From Heliocidaris erythrogramma (taxonomy: Eukaryota; Echinodermata; Echinoidea; Camarodonta; Echinometridae), in the NCBI GenBank assembly GCA_025617745.1, contig CM046867.1, positions 25,536,705 through 25,600,704 of the forward strand: 64,000 bases of DNA. Reading direction: 5' to 3'. The position numbers were made by a program, and so were the translations under genes. The notes under the pieces were generated by a model. It saw nothing but the letters and a program-made list of their open reading frames with translations, was not told the origin of the DNA and made no database searches. Positions 1 to 13,800 of this stretch are shown here, one piece after another; position 1 is the stretch's first letter; each line of letters starts with the position of its first letter.

Positions 1-1758
1 GTTCGATATCTCATCAGTTTGAGAGCAGTTATTAACATTCTGCATTATGAAAAGCAATAAAACCATGCAAATATAATTGCAAGCAATGCTACTGCAGTAC
101 GTAAAACAGAATAAAGGTATTGCAAAGCAAATTAATTTTATAGCAGCTGAATAAAAGACATACAGGAGACATGCATAACCACACGAGGTCAACTGTGAAC
201 ATTCTATACATTTTCAAGTTGTATTACCACTTCTCAAAAAGTGCTCTTCATTTAGTACAGACTTATTACAACCACCTACATCACCTTGACTTGCCCTATT
301 TCACCTCACTTTAATTCTTCACAAACATCTTGTGGAAATGATGAAACATGTATGCCACACTGCAAATGACAGAGCTTTACACAAAGAGACTGATCCAAGT
401 CCATACCTAAAACTATACAGACCAATGAGCCAATTATCAACATCAAGATGTTATGATATATGATACAAAAGAAAAAGTATTACTCAGATATTATTGCTAC
501 CAAAGCTGGATTTGAAGTCTATGAAAACAAAATAGGCATCTACATGCAATTACCCAACACACTTGTGAACATAAGAGATTGGCTGCAGGATATTGAGGGC
601 TTTTATTACATTGAAGGGCATTAAGTCATTGTACTTCTACACAAAATTAACGCCCTTCTACCTCCAAACAGATCATATTACAGTTGATATATCCCCCCTT
701 TCAAAGGACAATGTATCAACCACATGTCTAAGTAAGCTTTTATCATATTGGTTGTAAAATGTAATCACTGGCATACAAAAAAAATCACAGCTAGGTGCGC
801 ATGAAATACATGCATGCCTTTATCAATTTTCACATATTATTCATACACGTACCTTCAACACAGGGCAAGCCCCTGGCATTTTTAACTTGAAGTTGTCACC
901 TACAATATTCAAATAGATAAAACGTATATATATCATCTGTCACTATGCCAGAGGAATATCGGGGTAAATCTCACAGCGTCTATTGGGCAATAGCAATGGA
1001 TGGTTGAGAGATATTTTATACTGATTTCAAGGTGCAAACTTTGGTGGATCATTTCAGAAAGATTATGGTCATTCTCTCGTCATCACCTTGAGGTTACTTT
1101 TTCCCTACTTTTTGGTCCCTTTATCCCCATATATATTTTTTGTCCTGCATATACGTGTACATGAACAATGTGTTAAAATGTACATTGTATAATGACATAG
1201 GTAGCAATATTCACATTCAAATGCTAAATTATGTTGTTGTCTTTTACACAATGAAACATATAACTGTTTGATGTACAGTTGTTTTTAAAGAATGGCTCTG
1301 AGAGAAAGCGAGAGAGAGATAAAAAGAAAGAGAGAGAGAGAGAGAGAGATAGAACAAGTTCATTTCAATTCATCCTTTTAAAACAAATCTGCTTAAAAAA
1401 GAGATTACTAAAATCAAGATTGATTGACTTCTAAGAAAGTTTAGGTGAGCAAAGGGAGATAAAACAGGAGAGAGTGCCTGCTTTTGGTGATGTTTAAATT
1501 CTTGTAAAACAATGGCCACTCAAATTTAAAGACAATTGTTGATGCCTCAATTTCTCTGCAATCAGCTCTGATTGACCTCACTGTGAGGTTGAATACCCTT
1601 ATAAACAGAATTCTGCAATCACCTCACCATTAAAGCCTCTTGATTCGTATCACATCAAACAGTGAACATTCCTTCAGATATCAGCCAAGTCTTACCCCTC
1701 TCATCTCATTTTGAGATGCAGTAGAAGAGCAATGAGATGTGAAGATTTACCAGTCTTA
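1..1758 (-). other. NCDN: NCDN 3' flank and probable 3' UTR
   Basis: No coding exon is visible downstream of the NCDN stop codon. The sequence is AT-rich, with a GA-rich microsatellite around 1309-1350. The nearest minus-strand AATAAA (read as TTTATT on plus) is at 602-607, which would imply a 3' UTR of about 1.15 kb. That hexamer is only a candidate, because AT-rich DNA contains such motifs by chance. Confidence 0.4.
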
Positions 1759-1810
1759 CTACCTTGCACATGTTGTAAGTGCTGCTTGTAGTTCATCCAT
1801 GCCATGTTTC
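1759..1810 (-). CDS. NCDN: NCDN coding exon 17, terminal
   Basis: Acceptor CTCTCTAG. It encodes KHGMDELQAALTTCAR and then TAG at 1761-1759, comparable to the short human C terminus. Confidence 0.85.
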
Positions 1811-4800
1811 CTAGAGAGAGAGAGACAGATAGAGAGACAGAGAAAGGAAAAAGAAAAGAAAGGAAACAAACATAATCATTAAGCTAATTTATTATAACTT
1901 GTGGTTTATAAATGAGACTTTTTCAACAATAAAGCATTTCCCTTTCCTGTATTTTTAAAAGCCCACTGCACACTATATGATCGCTATTCGGAAGACAATG
2001 TAATAGCATTTAATATAAACATTTGAACATGTAAAATATATTTGAGTAATATTCTAAATAGTCATCTAGATAGTAAAATCGCAAAATACCGTCTATTGCG
2101 AGCTTTCTAGTCGGAGGAAAGGCCAAATTGGCTCCGAGTCGTAGTGACGTCAGAGTAGTCCTACGATTGATTACGATTTAAAACTGATTTGGCCCTTATT
2201 CCGTGTAAAAGTATCACAGTGCACCAAAATCCTATGTTAAGTATTCATATTGTTCAGAACCTAAACCAGGTGTTTTTTATGTGTTAAAATTCCCATATTT
2301 AATGCTGTTGCGATTCAGATCCAAAATTGGATCGCAGACGATCATATAGTGTGCGGTGCGCTTAAAAGATATAATTTGTTAGGAGCCATAAGGGTGTTAA
2401 GTTTATGTAAATAGATAAGAGTTAAAATCCTCCTGGCTCAGTGCTGCCACACATGATGTGGTCACAATTGCTCTCTGGTTCATTTTCTACATAGATGCAT
2501 TTTAAATACAGAATTCTTAACTGAAAGACACTGGTTATGTCCGAAGGCACCAGGGCCCCGCTTCATAAAACCTGTTATCAATAACACGTTACAGTAACTT
2601 TTATAAGCTACTGAAATCCTTGCATCTGATTGGCTGGGACTAAATTTGTCATAGAAATGTGGCAGTTGTTACCGATAACAATTTTTATGAAACGGGGCCC
2701 AGATCTGCGATGGAATACTGCCATTACCTTGCTACAGTTTCTCCTCCGAGATCAACAAACTTCTTATAGACCGTGCCATCACTCTTGATGATAGCTGTGA
2801 AGAGTGTACTGTATGGTCCCTTCATTTCCTCATCAAGGTGGTCAACTAAACAAAGAACAGAGAAGATAAAATAAAGATCAAATCAAGAGACAAACAAAAA
2901 AAGAACTAGAAATGTGCATTGCTGGTGCCGCGCAATGCGAAATGTATCCCCCAGCACTGGCAGCGATTTGAAGGTGGGACAAAGACCCTCCCCCATCCCC
3001 TCCCTCAAACAAAAGGATGGTGTAGAAATTGCCGCCAGTGGCCCGGAATATTGTCAACACTAGGAGCAGCATTACCAAAACGATTTGTGCAGATTAGAGT
3101 ATAATGCATTTTTATAGAAAATTCGGAAGAAATATGACCTCAGAGCGCACATAAGCCATCCACTAAAATATGACCTTTGATCCTATGAAAGACGGAACAC
3201 TAGAGGCAGCATCACCAAAAACTGTAGAGGTGTAATCTATAATGGACCTACATACAAAATCTGAAAGAAATGAGTTAACAAATGTGTCCTCCAGAATGCA
3301 TGCAACGAAAATATGACATTTGACCCTAACAACAACCTGAATATGACATTTGACTGTATAGAAAGTGGTACAGTGGGGGTAGCATCAGCAAACAGTTTAC
3401 ATGTGTAGGTTTCACTAAGACACATCTTCATATAAAATTTGAAAGAAATGTGTTGAGAGATATACCAAGATACATCTCCATACAAAATTTGAAAGAAATC
3501 CATCAAGAAATGTGGCCTGCAGAGTGCACTCACGCCATGCCCTGAAGTATGACCTTTGACCCTATAAAAGACGGAACACTGGTGGCAGCATCACCAAAAA
3601 CTATAGGTTTTTAGATTACACCAAGAGACACCTTCATGCAAAATTTGAACGAAATCCGTCAAGAAATGCAGAAGAGTGCAAGAAATGGAAAAATGACCTT
3701 TGACCCTATAAAGGACGGAACAATGAGGGCAGCATCACCAAAAATTAAATATGTGTAGATTATACCAAGATACATCTCCATACAAAATTTGAATGAAATC
3801 CGTCAAGAAATGCAGAAGTAAGAGTGCACAAAAGGGACAAATGAGCTTTGACCCTATAACGGACGGAACAATGAGGGCAGCATCACCAAACAGTAAAGAT
3901 GTGTAGATTATACCAAGATACATCTCCACACAAAATTTGAAAGAAATCCATCAAGAAATGTGGCCTGCAGAGTGAACTCACGCCATCCCTTGAAGTATGA
4001 CCTTTGACCCTATAAAAGACGGGACACTGGTGGCAGCATCACCAAAAAGTACAGGTTTTTAGATTACACCAAGGGACACCTTCATGCAAAATTTGAACGA
4101 AATCCATCGAGAAATGCAGAAGTAAGAGTGCAAGAAATGGAAAAATGACCTTTGACCCTATAAAGGACGGAACAATGAGGGCAGCATCACCAAAAATTAA
4201 ACATGTGTAGATTATACCAAGATACATCTCCATACAAAATTTGAACAAAATCTGTTGAGAAATGTGGCCTGCAGAGTGCACTCACGCCATGCCCTGAAGT
4301 ATGACCTTTGACCCTATAAAAGACGGAACACTGGTGGCAGCATCACCAAACACTATAGGTTTTTAAATTACACCAAGAGACACCTTCATGCAAAATTTAA
4401 ACGAAATCCGTTTAGAAATGTGACCGCCAGAGCGCACACAAGAGTACACACAAGACATCTATCAAAATATGACCTTTGACCCTATAAAAGACGAAACACT
4501 GGGGGCAGCATCACCAAAATTTATAGGATTCCAGATTTTACCAAGAGACACCTTCATACAAAATTTGAACAAAATCCGTTGAGAAATGTGACCGCTAGAG
4601 CGCACACAAACTATCCCCCAAAATATGGCCTTTTACCCTATAAAAGACGGAACACTGGGGGCAGCATCACCAGAAACTATAGGGGTCCAGGTTTTACCAA
4701 GATACACGTCCACAGGAAGTGTGAAAGAAATTCGTCGAGAAATGTGACCGCTAGAGCGCACACAAGAATGTGACGCGGCGGCGGCGGCGAAACGCTGCTG

Positions 4801-7800
4801 AATCCAAAGTATCCTCCGGCATACTGCCGGGGGATACAATAAGCAAAGAGGGTCAACAGACACTTTATAGACCGTGAAATCACTTTTGATGATAGCTGCA
4901 AAGAATGTACTGTATGGTCCCTTATTTTTTTCATAAAGGTTTTCAACAAAGACAAGAATTGAAGTAGAGGTTAAAATCACTAAGAGAAAAACTATTTAAT
5001 AACTATACAGCCAAACATATATATAAATATTGCTTTAAGAAAACAAGAAAAATATTCATTACAGATAAATTTATTTTGATAAAGGCTTAAGGTCTCCATC
5101 CGATGCTCAGTTTCCAAGATAATACAGAAATAGATGCAGTCATCCTAAACTTACCATGCGATGCTTTGAGTACTTCCACTGAGGATTCTAACCAGCCACT
5201 GTCTATAAATAGCTTGGTTACTATGATAATCAAGGAATGGATGCAGTCATCCTAAACTTACCATGAGATGCTCTGAATACTTCCACTGAGGATTCTAACC
5301 AGTCACTGTCTATAAATAGCTTGGTTACTATGATAATCAAGGAATGGATGCAGTCATCCTAAACTTACCATGAGATGCTCTGAATACTTCCACTGAGGAT
5401 TCTAACCAGTCACTGTCTATAAATAGCTTGGTTACTATGATAATCAAGGAATGGATGCTGTCATACTAAACTTACCATGAGATGCTTTGAGTACTTCCAC
5501 TGAGGATTCTAACCAGTCACTGTCTATAAATAGCTTGGTTACTATGATAATCAAGGAATGGATGCTTTCATACTAAACTTACCATGAGATGCTTTGAGTA
5601 CTTCCACTGAGGATTCTAACCAGCCACTGTCTATAAATAGCTTGGTTACTATGATAATCAAGGAATGGATGCAGTCATACTAAACTTACCATGCGATGCT
5701 TTGAGTACTTCCACTGAGGATTCTAACCAGCCACTGTCTATAAATAGCTTGGTTACTATCATATGATAATAAAGGAATGGATGCTGTCCTACTAAACTTA
5801 CCATGCGATGCTTTCAGTACTTCCACTGAGGATTCTAACCAGCCACTGTCTATAAAAAGCTTGGTCAGCCAGGGTAATAAAGGAATAGATGCGGCTAGAA
5901 CTGTAGAGAGAAAAATGAAACCCCCCCAAAATAAAAAAAAATGTTTTTGTTATCATTTGATCCTAGCAGGAAGTTACAGAATAATTGCAAAGAATAAATA
6001 TGTGAAAAGGGTTGAACTTTCCTCGTAATCGAAATCTTTCATGTTTCCTGCATTTGCAGTTGAACCAGATTTATTCTCTTCCTAAGAGACCATAACTGTT
6101 AGATGGAAATTTCTAGACGGAATTGAAAAATTAAAATTAAAAATCAATCTTAATCAAAATATGATGCATGACAAACAGAAAGGTGTTTGCTGCTTGTTTA
6201 ATTATCATACTTTGTATCATGAATATATTATGATACTCACTCTGCATGGCAAGAAACCAAAGTTCAGTGACCTCATCCCAATACTGCTGAAACTCTGTTG
6301 ATATCTCACATACGCCCTCTGACCCACATACAAGGATCTTCTTCATAAACTCTAGAGCTGACTGGACAAACTTCTTCACTAGTGATAGAGCCGTGTCTGG
6401 CAAATCATACATAACGTGTGAGGGAATGGGAAAAAGAATAATCATAAACCTGATGCAAACTTAAGGTACACATGCACTATAACTTTATAATATTATGTAA
6501 AAGTATGTAGGCAAATCCAAGGTATTTTGTCACATCCTTTAAGGGGAAGTCCACCCTGATTTGTAAAATCAGCACTGATTTTCTTATTTACTATATAAAT
6601 CTATATACCTACCTATTATGCCTGTAGTCTTGACTACGGGACCCCTTCGAGAATTTAACACACATGAGTCACAATATTGTGCGCACCCCCCGTAATCCTA
6701 TTGTCCCCTTCGCCACTCACGCGCGTCAACACGCTACGGCCATCTTCCTCTTTTGCGAGCAATCCCAAGTAGAAACATGTTGCTTGCAAGGTGAGGGGAA
6801 GGAGGGAGGGTCATAGGTAGGTATATAGATTTATATAGTAAATAAGAAAATCAGTGCTGATTTTACAAATTTACTGCAATAAATCATATATACCTACCTA
6901 TTATGCCAGACCAGCGCCAACTCAAAGACCGGGAGGCATGTTTCGAGCAGAAGGGAATAGGATTACACCAAAGACTACAAAGAAGACACAGCGGCCTTCA
7001 AGGTGGCTGACGCAAACAAAGCTTCACCTGCGGGAACATCCCTAAGGTAGCAAGAAATGAAGGAATTGGGCGAACGCCAATAAGCAGCCTTCAAAATATC
7101 AACAAGCGCCACACCTTGAAACAGAGCCCAAGAAGTGCTGACACTACGAGTATCATGAGCACGAGGCTTACTGTCGGATAAAAGAGCCTCTGTGCCAGCG
7201 GCCCTAATAGCTTCAACGATCCATCTAGAGATGGAATCAAGAGAGGCAGGAGAAAAAGGCTCTCTAGTGATCAGGAACAACTGATCATCCTTACGATAAG
7301 ACTTAGTCTTATCAATATACCATTTGAGAGCCCTTACAGGACACCAAACTTTGTCCTCACGCACCGTAGAAAAGTTAGAAAGCGGACAAAGAAAAATCTC
7401 AACAGGGCCAGAGGCAGCTGTCTGATTCTTGGCAACAAAAGAAGCCCTAGGAATCAATCTAACGCCTTTTCTCTCCCAGCGAACATGACCAGGAGTAAGA
7501 CAGAGAGCATGAAGAGTACTGCGCCTCTGCCCAGAGGCAATAGCTACCAAAAAGAGCGTCTTAACCGTAAGATGATGAAGCGAAGCTTCACCTAACGGTT
7601 CGAAAGGAGGTTTCGCCAAGGCCTCCAGGACCTTAGGCAGACTCCAAGACGGCACTAAGTTAGAAAAAGAAGGTCGTTTCAGAAAGAACGAACGAATCAA
7701 ACCACTTAGTAGCGGGGAATTGGAAATCCCCGAACCATCCGAGAAACCCGAATGAATGGCCCCGATCGCCGAACGGTAGCCTCGGATAGTAGAGATAGAT

Positions 7801-10800
7801 CTCCCTTTGTCAAATAACGAGATTAAGAAATCCGCAATTGAACCAATAGGAGCCTTAGAAGGGGTTTGATTTCTCTCTTTGCACCAAAGGAAAAAGACCG
7901 AGAGACGGGAATTGTAAATTTCCCTAGTAGAAACCCTACGACTGGACATTAAAAAGTCCGCGGCTCTATCAGAGAGACCCGACTGTCTTGCAGATTCCCT
8001 GACAGGGGCCAAGCAGTCAAATGAAGAGACTCCGGACTGTGGTGAAGAATCCCCGATAGGGGCTGTAACACCAGATCCGTTCTTAACGGGAGAACGAACG
8101 GTTGAGCCCTTAGGAGGCTCATAAGTTCTGGAAACCAATTCCTCCTGGGCCAAAAGGGAGCTATTACGAGCACCCGCGCCCGATCTTCCCTGATTTTCCA
8201 CAAGACACGCGGAATCAGTTGGAAGGGAGGAAAGGCGAATCCCTGAAGGTTCTCCCAGCTGAGGGAGAAAGCATCGAGAGCCCATGCTCCCTGATCGCGA
8301 ACACGGGAGCAATACTTCGGCAGCTGGTGATTTAGCACCGACGCAAATAGATCCACTTCCAGTGGACCTAGGCAACTGCGAATGCGGCAAAATACCTCCG
8401 GATGGAGCGTCCATTCCGATGGAAGATACCTGCCCCGAGACAGAAAATCCGCAATGAGGTTTTCCCGACCGGGGATGAAAGAGGCCACGGGTGTGATTGC
8501 CATGCGACGACACCACCTCCACAGCTGAGCTGCTAGGGCATTCAGGGCAACCGAACGAGTGCCTCCCTGCCGATTGATATATGCCGCCACAGTAACATTG
8601 TCCGTGAGAATCAGAACCGAACGACTGAGAAGTCGACTTCTGAAATGGAGCAAGGTCAACAGAACTGCCATAAACTCCAGGACATTGATATGAGGAAGAG
8701 TTGCAAGAGTTGCAGTGTCCTCCCCACCCCAACCGAGAGGCGTCCGTCGAAACCGATATCGACGGAAGAGGGGCAGAGAAGGACCTGCCTCGCGCGAGAA
8801 ACACCTCGCTCGTCCAACAAGAGAGAAGAGACTTGATCCTTACTGGTACTGGAATCCAGACCAAAAGAGTCTTTTCCCGGCTTGAAGAACCTGAGGAGAT
8901 GTCTCTGAAAGGGTCTCATGAGGAGCCGGCAGTCCTCTAAAACATCGACTAGACTGGCTAGATAACCTAGAAACTGAAGCCACTGTCTGGCCGAGACTCT
9001 TCTGGCCAGCAAGAGCTTGCGAGCCGCAGAGACAATGGTGAGAATCCTGTCTCGACTGGGCCGAGCCAACTGATTCCTTATGTCTAACACCGCCCCCAGA
9101 AAAACTGGGCTGCGAGTGGGAACTAACTCTGACTTTTCCCAATTTATTAGGAAACCTAAGTCTTGAGTAAGATTGACGAGCAAACTAGTCTCGTCCAACA
9201 AACAATCGCGCAACTCCGCTAGGAGAAGCCAATCGTCCAGGTAGCAAAAATAGCCGAAGGCCGCATCGCCTCAGAGAGGCTGCCAGCACGGCTACAACCT
9301 GAGTAAGAACCCGAGGGACTGGGCACAGCCCGAAGGGAAGAGTGCGAAAACGATAAGTCTCTGAGAGGAAGAAAAACCCCAGAAGATCGCGCAAAGCGCG
9401 ATGAACGGGAAAGTGGAAATACGCATCTTCGAAAACTATCAAGACCGCGTAGTCCTTCCTCTTGATCAACGGGAGAATGGAGGCGAGAGTCTCCATCCGA
9501 AAATGTACTGAAGTTTTCCCGAGCGCTTGGGAATAACAAAAGTCGGGGAGCGGGGCGGACAGATCTATGAAGAATCCGTCTCGTCCGTCAAAGAGAACAA
9601 AAGCGTCCCCGGAGATGGCCTCCCAAGCGGGGAGAAAGGAACGAAGACAGCCACCAACCAATACTCTGCGACGGTACATGACCGAGGCAGCTGCAGTGGA
9701 AAACTATGACCACTGCAAACCAAACATGACGCTCAAAAGAAGCACCGCTTCAATGCGTCCAAAATCCAGCTAGAAATCCTCCGCAAGAGAAAAACGCTCG
9801 GAGGAATCCCGCTGCCTGAACCCAAGCAAAGCCGAACCCTGCGCGCGGGTTGACTAAAAGTCAGGGAAAGTTTAGAACAAAGCAATCGCTTCTACCCCAC
9901 AAAGGGAGAGCAACTAAGGCTCTGCCTGCCCCAGCGATTCGGAAACCGAAGCTTGAGAGGCCGCTTCCAAAACTGGATCCGCCTGAAATAATCGTGACAA
10001 AGAATCACGAACAAAGGCCGAAACGGTCGGATTCACGCATGAACCGCCATAAGCCTCCTCACCCGACGGAGCCCCGAGGCTGCGAGACTAGGAGGCGCAT
10101 GTGATCCCATCACAGACAAAGAAGAATAAACCATAAAAGGCTAATTAGTCTCGATGTCCGACCCAAAAAAGGGACAAGAGCAGGGGATGTGAATCCTGGT
10201 ACAAGGGACCAACCCTGAGTCTGGGCAAAGCCCATCTCACACTGAACATCTCAGCTTGAGAGACCGGAGGGTTAGCTAAACCCGATGGGCAAGAGGCAGG
10301 CAAAGCCTTGCCTCTTTTAGCCCCTTCCCTAGGCTTCTGATTGGCCCAAAAAGAGCCTAAGTCGAAACCCGCTTTTCAGAGCGTTTATTCGGTTTCGTTC
10401 GGATCCCCGAAGCCCTTCGGGAACACGAACTGAACCCTCCGCTGAGGGACGCTCACCTCCCTTTATGGGAGAAGTGCGCTGAGGGTATTGAACCCAAAGA
10501 CGCGCACCAATTACCCATATCGGCCGAGCAAGGAGATGCAACAGCCATGGGCCGGACGCCAAGGCGCCCAGAGCAAGGGCGGACCGGGATGACCCGGCAA
10601 AGGAACGCCAACAAAGGACTCAGCAGGAATCCCGCTGCTTAAACCAACGCGAAGTCGAACCCTGCGCGCAGGTTGACTAAAATTCAGAGAGATATCTGGA
10701 TAACAAAGCAATCGCTTCCACCCCACAGAGGGCGAGCGATTGAGACTCCGCCTGCCCAAGCGATTCAAAAACGAAGCTTGAGAGGCCACCTCCAAATCTG

Positions 10801-13800
10801 GTTCCACCCGAGTGGAAAGAGACAAAGGAACGCTAACAAAGGCCTCAGCAGGCAGAGCCCCGCATGGTTCAACGAAAGTCTCCTCGCCCAGCGGCGCCCC
10901 AAGGGCCGCGGGAATAGGAGGCACATGCGAAACCGACTCAGACAAAGACGAATCCAACACAAAAGGCTGATTAGTCTCAAAGTCAGACCCCTGAATAGGG
11001 ACAGAAGTCAGGGTTGAAGTAGCCGGTACAAAGGACCAACCCTGATTCTGAGCAAAAGCCCGCATCATGCTGAACATGTCAGCTTGAGAGGAGCTAGCTG
11101 GGTTAGCCAGGCCAGACGGGTAAGAGGCCGGCAAAGCCTTGCCACTTTTTGCCTTCTTCTTGGCCTTTTTCTTGGCTGGCTCGACAAGAGTCGTAGCCGA
11201 AACCCTTTTGTTAGAACGCTTAATCGGATTCGTTCGGATCTCCGAAGCCACTTCGGAAACACGAACCGATCCCTCCGCGGAGGGACGTTCACTTCCCAAA
11301 AAAGGGATTGGAGCGCTCATGGCGTAAGCCTAGAGAATCGCCCAAATCACCCATATTGGCTAAGCAAGAAGATGCAGTAGCCATGGGTTGGGAGCTAAAA
11401 GCTCCCAGTGCGTGGGCAGACCGAGATGACTCGGTATGTGCCCGATGACTACTAAAGGCGTGTGAACCCGCTATTGGACCGCTCGAAAGCAGCAATAGAG
11501 GAGCACTAGTAGTCACGCACTCAGGTGAAAACACCTGTTGCTCCGAAGAGCGTCCATAATTGTTAGCTCGAGCATTCCCATCAGCTGGCACCTGAGACAG
11601 CCCAGAAAGTACTCGTTCCCCATATGGTGTTAGCACGGGGCTAGGGTTTGAGAACCCAGACCAACATGGACTAAGCCCGTGGGTTGCCCTGCAGTAGTGG
11701 GGCGCGTCTCCCCTAACGGATCAGAGCGAGTGAACGCTACCGTACGGGAAACAACCGCCCCCCCCCCCTCTGGTCTCAGCGACCGGGGGATTGGATTCGC
11801 TAGATATCCAAACCACTAGAATCTGACGCCACCCACCCCGAAACCACGGGCTTCGGAGTTGACAATCCCGACTCAGTTAACGCCACCCGTCCCGAAGCCG
11901 CAAGCTCCGAGACTGGCAAACTCTGCAAGGAAACACCACTAGGCAACTTACCCTTAGCCCTCCTCCCTCCCCCATGTACCGAAGTACTCGGGAGAGTTCT
12001 GGAAGGCCGAGTCGTCTTGCTAGACGACTCTTCGGAAGAAGCAGGTCTCCGTGACCTAGCTGCTTCTTCTTCCGAATTCATACCACTGCAATAAAACAGA
12101 CAATAAAGTATACTTTTCAAAATAAGAAATACTTCAACTGAATGCAGTAAAATAAAAGTAAAATTTATTTGGGAGATACGCACAAAAGATTTTCACAGCC
12201 AAAAAACCGTAAGAACAAACACCGAACCCAAAGGCTCGGTGACAAACGGAACACCCGCAAACACACAGAAATATCTACGTGGGGCTGACCGTGAAAGGGA
12301 AAAATAAATGCCAAGAAAAGGATATCAAAAATCCCTTGCAATCGGCAAAAGTGACTACTAAAACACACAGTACTATAATCTAAGCGAATATAGGTACCTA
12401 AAAGTGCTTTAAATGTGCGAAAAAGCGCACCTAAAGGATACTATACGACCTGATTTCAGGAGCGCTGTGAGTATACGTCCTATCTCGTCGGGGGCGAGCA
12501 AGAAAGAGGAAGATGGCCGTAGCGTGTTGACGCGCGTGAGTGGCGAAGGGGACAATAGGATTACGGGGGGTGCGCACAATATTGTGACTCATGTGTGTTA
12601 AATTCTCGAAGGGGTCCCGTAGTCAAGACTACAGGCATAATAGGTAGGTATATATGATTTATTGCAGTAAATTAGAAGTCGGTTTAAAAAGAAGCAGAAA
12701 AATTTGAGAAACAGGCTGGTGAGGGTTTGAGCAACGTACGATAAGAAATAAGAAAGTTGTAATCCATCAAACACAAATTGGCACCTCAGTGATGTATCTT
12801 ACAAGCTCCTCTCCCATTTGCGATGTCCCAAAAAAATCATTAATTTCCATTTTCTCTTTTAAAGAAAATATTCAATCATACATGCACCTTAAATATAATA
12901 ATTTCTCATATGTTTTTACACAAGACCTGTTGAAACAAATCTATTTCTTCATTAAAACTAAGAAAATGAAAATTAATAACTAGATTTTCTGTACTGAGCA
13001 AATGGGAGAGAAGCTCGCAAGATACGTCACAGAGTTGCCAATTTGTGTTTGATTGATTACAACTTCAAAACTTCATAACTTTCTTATTTCTTATCGTATA
13101 TTGCTCAAACTTTCACTAATCTGTTTCTCTCATTTTTCTTTCTTTATTTAAATAAACTTAATACCAGGGTGGACTTTACCTTTTAACAACATCATAGTAT
13201 ACCCCAAGATTCTATCAAATTGTCAGCACTACTAGAGCTTGAATGAGACCAATGACAAAAGAGACACTTTCAATGTTTATAATTTTTGTTTATACTTCAT
13301 AACTCTTGGTAAGGCATGGGACACCAAATGACCATATACCTTGGACTGGCCCATGTGTCAACTTCAAATTCCTACACCTACAAAAGTAACAACAACCGTG
13401 AACGGGATATCTTTCACATTTCTTCCTACTGGGAGGTTGGAATTACATACCTTGGCAATCAGCTAGAATTCTCAGGATAGCTAGACCAAGTACTGTCTCG
13501 TAGAATGTCAGTACCACCAAGTCTTTTCTTGCAGCTGGAAAAAAAAAAGTCATGCATCCAAACATCATTACCAAGATTATAACCACCACTAACAAGGCTA
13601 CCATTAGAAAACTAAATAATTACTATGATCATAGTGCTAGTATCAAGACTTTTGTCACTACTACTTCTAGGCCGTTCCTGGCTCTCATGTTTTCATATTT
13701 TTGTTTTGTCATAGATAGAAGTGTCATCTTACCAGCTTGTGGTTGTACATTAGAGATGAGACCCAATAGTTCAGTGAAGACTGGATGAGTTTTGACCACA

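Larger units (their letters stand above)
6561..12671 (-). mobile_element. DIRS-type tyrosine-recombinase retrotransposon
   Basis: DIRS elements copy themselves through reverse transcription and integrate a circular DNA with a tyrosine recombinase, so they make no target duplication. Seen here on the minus strand, in order: gag-like Ser/basic-rich ORFs (12081-10511), reverse transcriptase with a YLDD motif, RNase H, and tyrosine recombinase. The termini are inverted (6602-6755 against 12506-12655). An internal complementary region at 6814-6907 equals the two outer ends joined. RT and RNase H are split by frameshifts, so this copy is probably immobile. It is GC-richer than the host DNA. Confidence 0.93.
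6537..13186. mobile_element. foldback MITE split by the DIRS insertion
   Basis: The left end CTTTAAGGGGAAGTCCACC (from 6537) and the right end CCAGGGTGGACTTTACCTTT (to 13186) are inverted repeats. The right remnant (12672-13186) contains inner arms with CACAAATTGGCA and CCCATTTGC repeated in reverse. Another copy lies at 46575-48525. Excluding the DIRS, the element is about 0.54 kb. Confidence 0.7.

Noticed and set aside
4579..4980. Overlapping frames around 4633-4980 as a small gene
   Set aside because: The recognisable part is the decayed NCDN exon 16 copy; the rest is satellite-like array.
5777..6028. Plus-strand 83-codon frame over the 107 bp repeat
   Set aside because: Antisense to NCDN exon 15 and its repeat; the minus strand matches neurochondrin.
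8701..11380. Plus-strand open frames inside the DIRS element
   Set aside because: All are antisense shadows of the minus-strand pol and gag frames and show no motifs.
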